From Leclercia sp. UBA7405 (lineage in GTDB: Bacteria > Pseudomonadota > Gammaproteobacteria > Enterobacterales > Enterobacteriaceae): a DNA stretch of 9,702 bases. The DNA lies in NCBI GenBank assembly GCA_002469605.1, contig DKMV01000151.1, positions 378-10,079 on the forward strand. The letters run 5' to 3'. This document shows, piece by piece, positions 8,348-9,702 of this stretch (positions within the stretch are counted from its first letter, which is position 1; every line of letters begins with the position of its first letter). The notes beneath the pieces were generated by a model that made no database searches, had not been told where the DNA came from, and worked only from the letters and a program-made list of their open reading frames with translations. The position numbers were made by a program, and so were the translations under genes.

Positions 8348-8356
8348 CAGCAATTT
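8311..8356 (-). ncRNA. graL: GraL-type short RNA from the greA leader
   Basis: In E. coli most greA transcripts end early in the leader and give an array of short RNAs called GraL. The same design is visible here: a start predicted near 8356 from the promoters at 8362-8400, then a strong hairpin and a TTTTCTTTT run ending at 8311. The product would be about 45 nt. The 5' end is estimated from promoter spacing, and identity to GraL rests on position and architecture. Confidence 0.65.
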
Positions 8357-8361
8357 TTTAG

Positions 8362-8400
8362 TTTGATGCGCATTTTACCCTGAAGTTCCCTATGGGTCAT
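8362..8400 (-). promoter_or_regulatory. Overlapping sigmaE and sigma70 promoters of greA
   Basis: The sigmaE element is GGAACTT (8389-8383), exactly 16 bp, then TCAAA (8366-8362), a full match to the core envelope-stress consensus. Interleaved with it is a sigma70-like pair, ATGACC (8400-8395), 17 bp, TAAAAT (8377-8372), with four of six and five of six matches. This is the arrangement described for E. coli greA. The two starts would differ by about ten bases, both upstream of the leader terminator. Confidence 0.82.
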
Positions 8401-8402
8401 CG

Positions 8403-8432
8403 TTTACTTTGCAGGGCGATGCGCCTTAGTAT
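8403..8432 (+). promoter_or_regulatory. Possible sigma70 promoter of dacB
   Basis: TTTACT (8403-8408), an 18-bp spacer, and TAGTAT (8427-8432). Both hexamers match at four of six positions. The start would lie near 8439, about 27 bases before the dacB ATG. It sits back to back with the greA promoters, whose outer -35 ends at 8400. Confidence 0.4.
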
Positions 8433-8465
8433 GACGCCTTCTTTCCAGCTTGTTAGCGCGAGATT

Positions 8466-9702
8466 ATGCGATTTTCCAGATTTGTCATCGGATTGACCAC
8501 CAGTATAGCGTTGAATGTTCAGGCTGCTAATGTCGATGAGTACATCAACCAACTTCCCGCTGGCGCCAACCTTGCCCTGATGGTGCAAAAGGTCGGCGCG
8601 CAGAGTCCAGAGATTGATTATCACAGCCAGCAAATGGCCCTGCCCGCCAGTACCCAGAAGGTGATTACGGGTCTGGCCGCCCTGCTTCAGCTTGGGCCGG
8701 ATTTTCGTTTCACCACCACGCTCGAGAGCAAAGGCACTATTGAAAATGGCGTGCTGAAAGGCGATCTTACCGCCAGGTTCGGCGGCGATCCGACCTTAAA
8801 GCGTCAGGATATCCGCAATATGGTTGCGGTGTTAAAGAAGTCCGGCGTGCAGCAGATCGAAGGCAACCTGCTTATCGATACTTCTATTTTTGCCAGCCAC
8901 GATAAAGCCCCGGGCTGGCCGTGGAACGACATGACCCAGTGCTTCAGCGCCCCGCCCGCGGCGGCTATTGTCGATCGTAACTGTTTTTCCGTTTCGCTTT
9001 ATAGCGCGCAAAAAGCCAACGACCTGGCCTTTATCCGCGTCGCCTCTTACTACCCGGTAAACATGTTCAGCCAGGTGCGTACGCTGGCCAAAGGCTCCCC
9101 GGACGCCCAGTATTGCGAGCTTGATGTGGTGCCAGGGGAATTAAACCGCTTCACCCTGACCGGATGCCTCACGCAGCGTGCCGATCCCCTGCCGCTGGCG
9201 TTCGCCATTCAGGACGGGGCCAGCTATGCCGGCGCTATTCTGAAGAGCGAGCTGAAGCAGGCGGGTATTACCTATAGCGGCACGCTGCTGCGTCAGACGC
9301 TGGTTAACGAGCCGGGCACGGTACTTGCCAGCAAGCAATCCGCGCCGCTGCACGATCTGCTGAAGATCATGCTGAAAAAATCGGACAACATGATCGCGGA
9401 CACCGTGTTTCGCATGATCGGCCATGCCCGTTTCGGCGTTCCGGGCACATGGCGCGCGGGCTCCGACGCGGTACGCCAGATCCTGCGCCAGCAGGCCGGT
9501 ATCGACCTTGGTAACACCATTGCGGTCGATGGCTCCGGTCTGTCGCGCCATAATCTCATCTCCCCGGCGACCATGATGCAGGTGCTTCAGTACATTGCCC
9601 AACACGACACTGAGCTAAACTTCATCTCAATGCTGCCGCTGGCAGGTTACGATGGCTCCCTGCAGTATCGTGCTGGTCTGCATGCGGCGGGGGTAGACGG
9701 TA
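8466..9702 (+). CDS. dacB: D-alanyl-D-alanine carboxypeptidase/endopeptidase PBP4 (3' end outside window)
   Basis: DacB is a periplasmic class C penicillin-binding protein that trims D-Ala from peptides and cuts DD-crosslinks. The visible 412 codons match E. coli DacB (477 aa) closely. A signal peptide covers residues 1-20, with cleavage expected after VQA (mature start ANVDEY). The catalytic SxxK motif has Ser62 and Lys65 in ASTQK, and the SxN motif is SDN at 306-308. The third motif, KTG at about 417 in E. coli, is just beyond the window, so its integrity cannot be judged. The ATG at 8466 was chosen because it begins the signal peptide; the ribosome site (GCGAGA, 8457-8463 region) is weak. 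The gene is divergent from greA. Confidence 0.96.
   Translation, partial: MRFSRFVIGLTTSIALNVQAANVDEYINQLPAGANLALMVQKVGAQSPEIDYHSQQMALPASTQKVITGLAALLQLGPDFRFTTTLESKGTIENGVLKGDLTARFGGDPTLKRQDIRNMVAVLKKSGVQQIEGNLLIDTSIFASHDKAPGWPWNDMTQCFSAPPAAAIVDRNCFSVSLYSAQKANDLAFIRVASYYPVNMFSQVRTLAKGSPDAQYCELDVVPGELNRFTLTGCLTQRADPLPLAFAIQDGASYAGAILKSELKQAGITYSGTLLRQTLVNEPGTVLASKQSAPLHDLLKIMLKKSDNMIADTVFRMIGHARFGVPGTWRAGSDAVRQILRQQAGIDLGNTIAVDGSGLSRHNLISPATMMQVLQYIAQHDTELNFISMLPLAGYDGSLQYRAGLHAAGVDG

Noticed and set aside
8228..8353. N-terminal extension of greA to 8353
   Set aside because: The extension is the translated leader containing the GraL-type terminator; the ATG at 8227 has AAGAGG at ideal spacing and begins the conserved MQAIPMT.
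9141..9605. A 154-codon open frame on - opposite dacB
   Set aside because: Antisense to conserved PBP4 coding sequence including the SDN motif; no independent support.

Overview
The window is a stretch of enterobacterial core chromosome. Gene content, order and near-identity to remembered E. coli K-12 proteins place it in the Enterobacteriaceae. The sequence is not E. coli itself: ArgG has a different C-terminus, RlmE ends in GRK rather than GRKP, and yhbX is missing between argG and leuU. It would fit an Enterobacter, Klebsiella or Cronobacter relative, but the genus cannot be fixed from sequence reading alone.

Layout. Positions 1-95 hold the ArgR-type operator and promoter region of argG, which runs on the + strand to 1442 and ends in an intrinsic terminator. 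From 1550 to 7281 everything is on the - strand. Read in the direction of transcription it is: a heat-shock-like promoter, rlmE (23S rRNA 2'-O-methyltransferase), ftsH (membrane AAA+ protease), an intrinsic terminator, folP (dihydropteroate synthase), glmM (phosphoglucosamine mutase), a terminator, a second promoter with a long leader, secG (translocon subunit), the leucine tRNA leuU, and a terminator. Divergently, yhbY (ribosome assembly RNA-binding protein) is read on + from 7305. It shares a bidirectional terminator with greA, which converges on it from the - strand. greA has overlapping sigma70-like and sigmaE-like promoters and a leader carrying a GraL-type early terminator. From 8466, dacB (PBP4, a periplasmic DD-peptidase) is read on + and runs off the window before its KTG motif.

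Functional theme. Apart from argG (arginine synthesis, under ArgR), the genes serve ribosome maturation (rlmE, yhbY), protein quality control and export (ftsH, secG), folate and amino-sugar precursor synthesis (folP, glmM), transcription fidelity (greA) and wall remodelling (dacB). Two stress inputs are legible in the promoters: a sigma32-like element before rlmE-ftsH and a consensus sigmaE element before greA.

I found no mobile element, phage gene, CRISPR array, defence system or unrecognised gene, and no convincing previously undescribed system. The observations worth a second look are regulatory: the packed divergent promoters at 7238-7281, the layered greA leader at 8228-8400, the structured secG leader, and the compact argG-leuU junction. 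No gene-free stretch exceeds about 240 bases.
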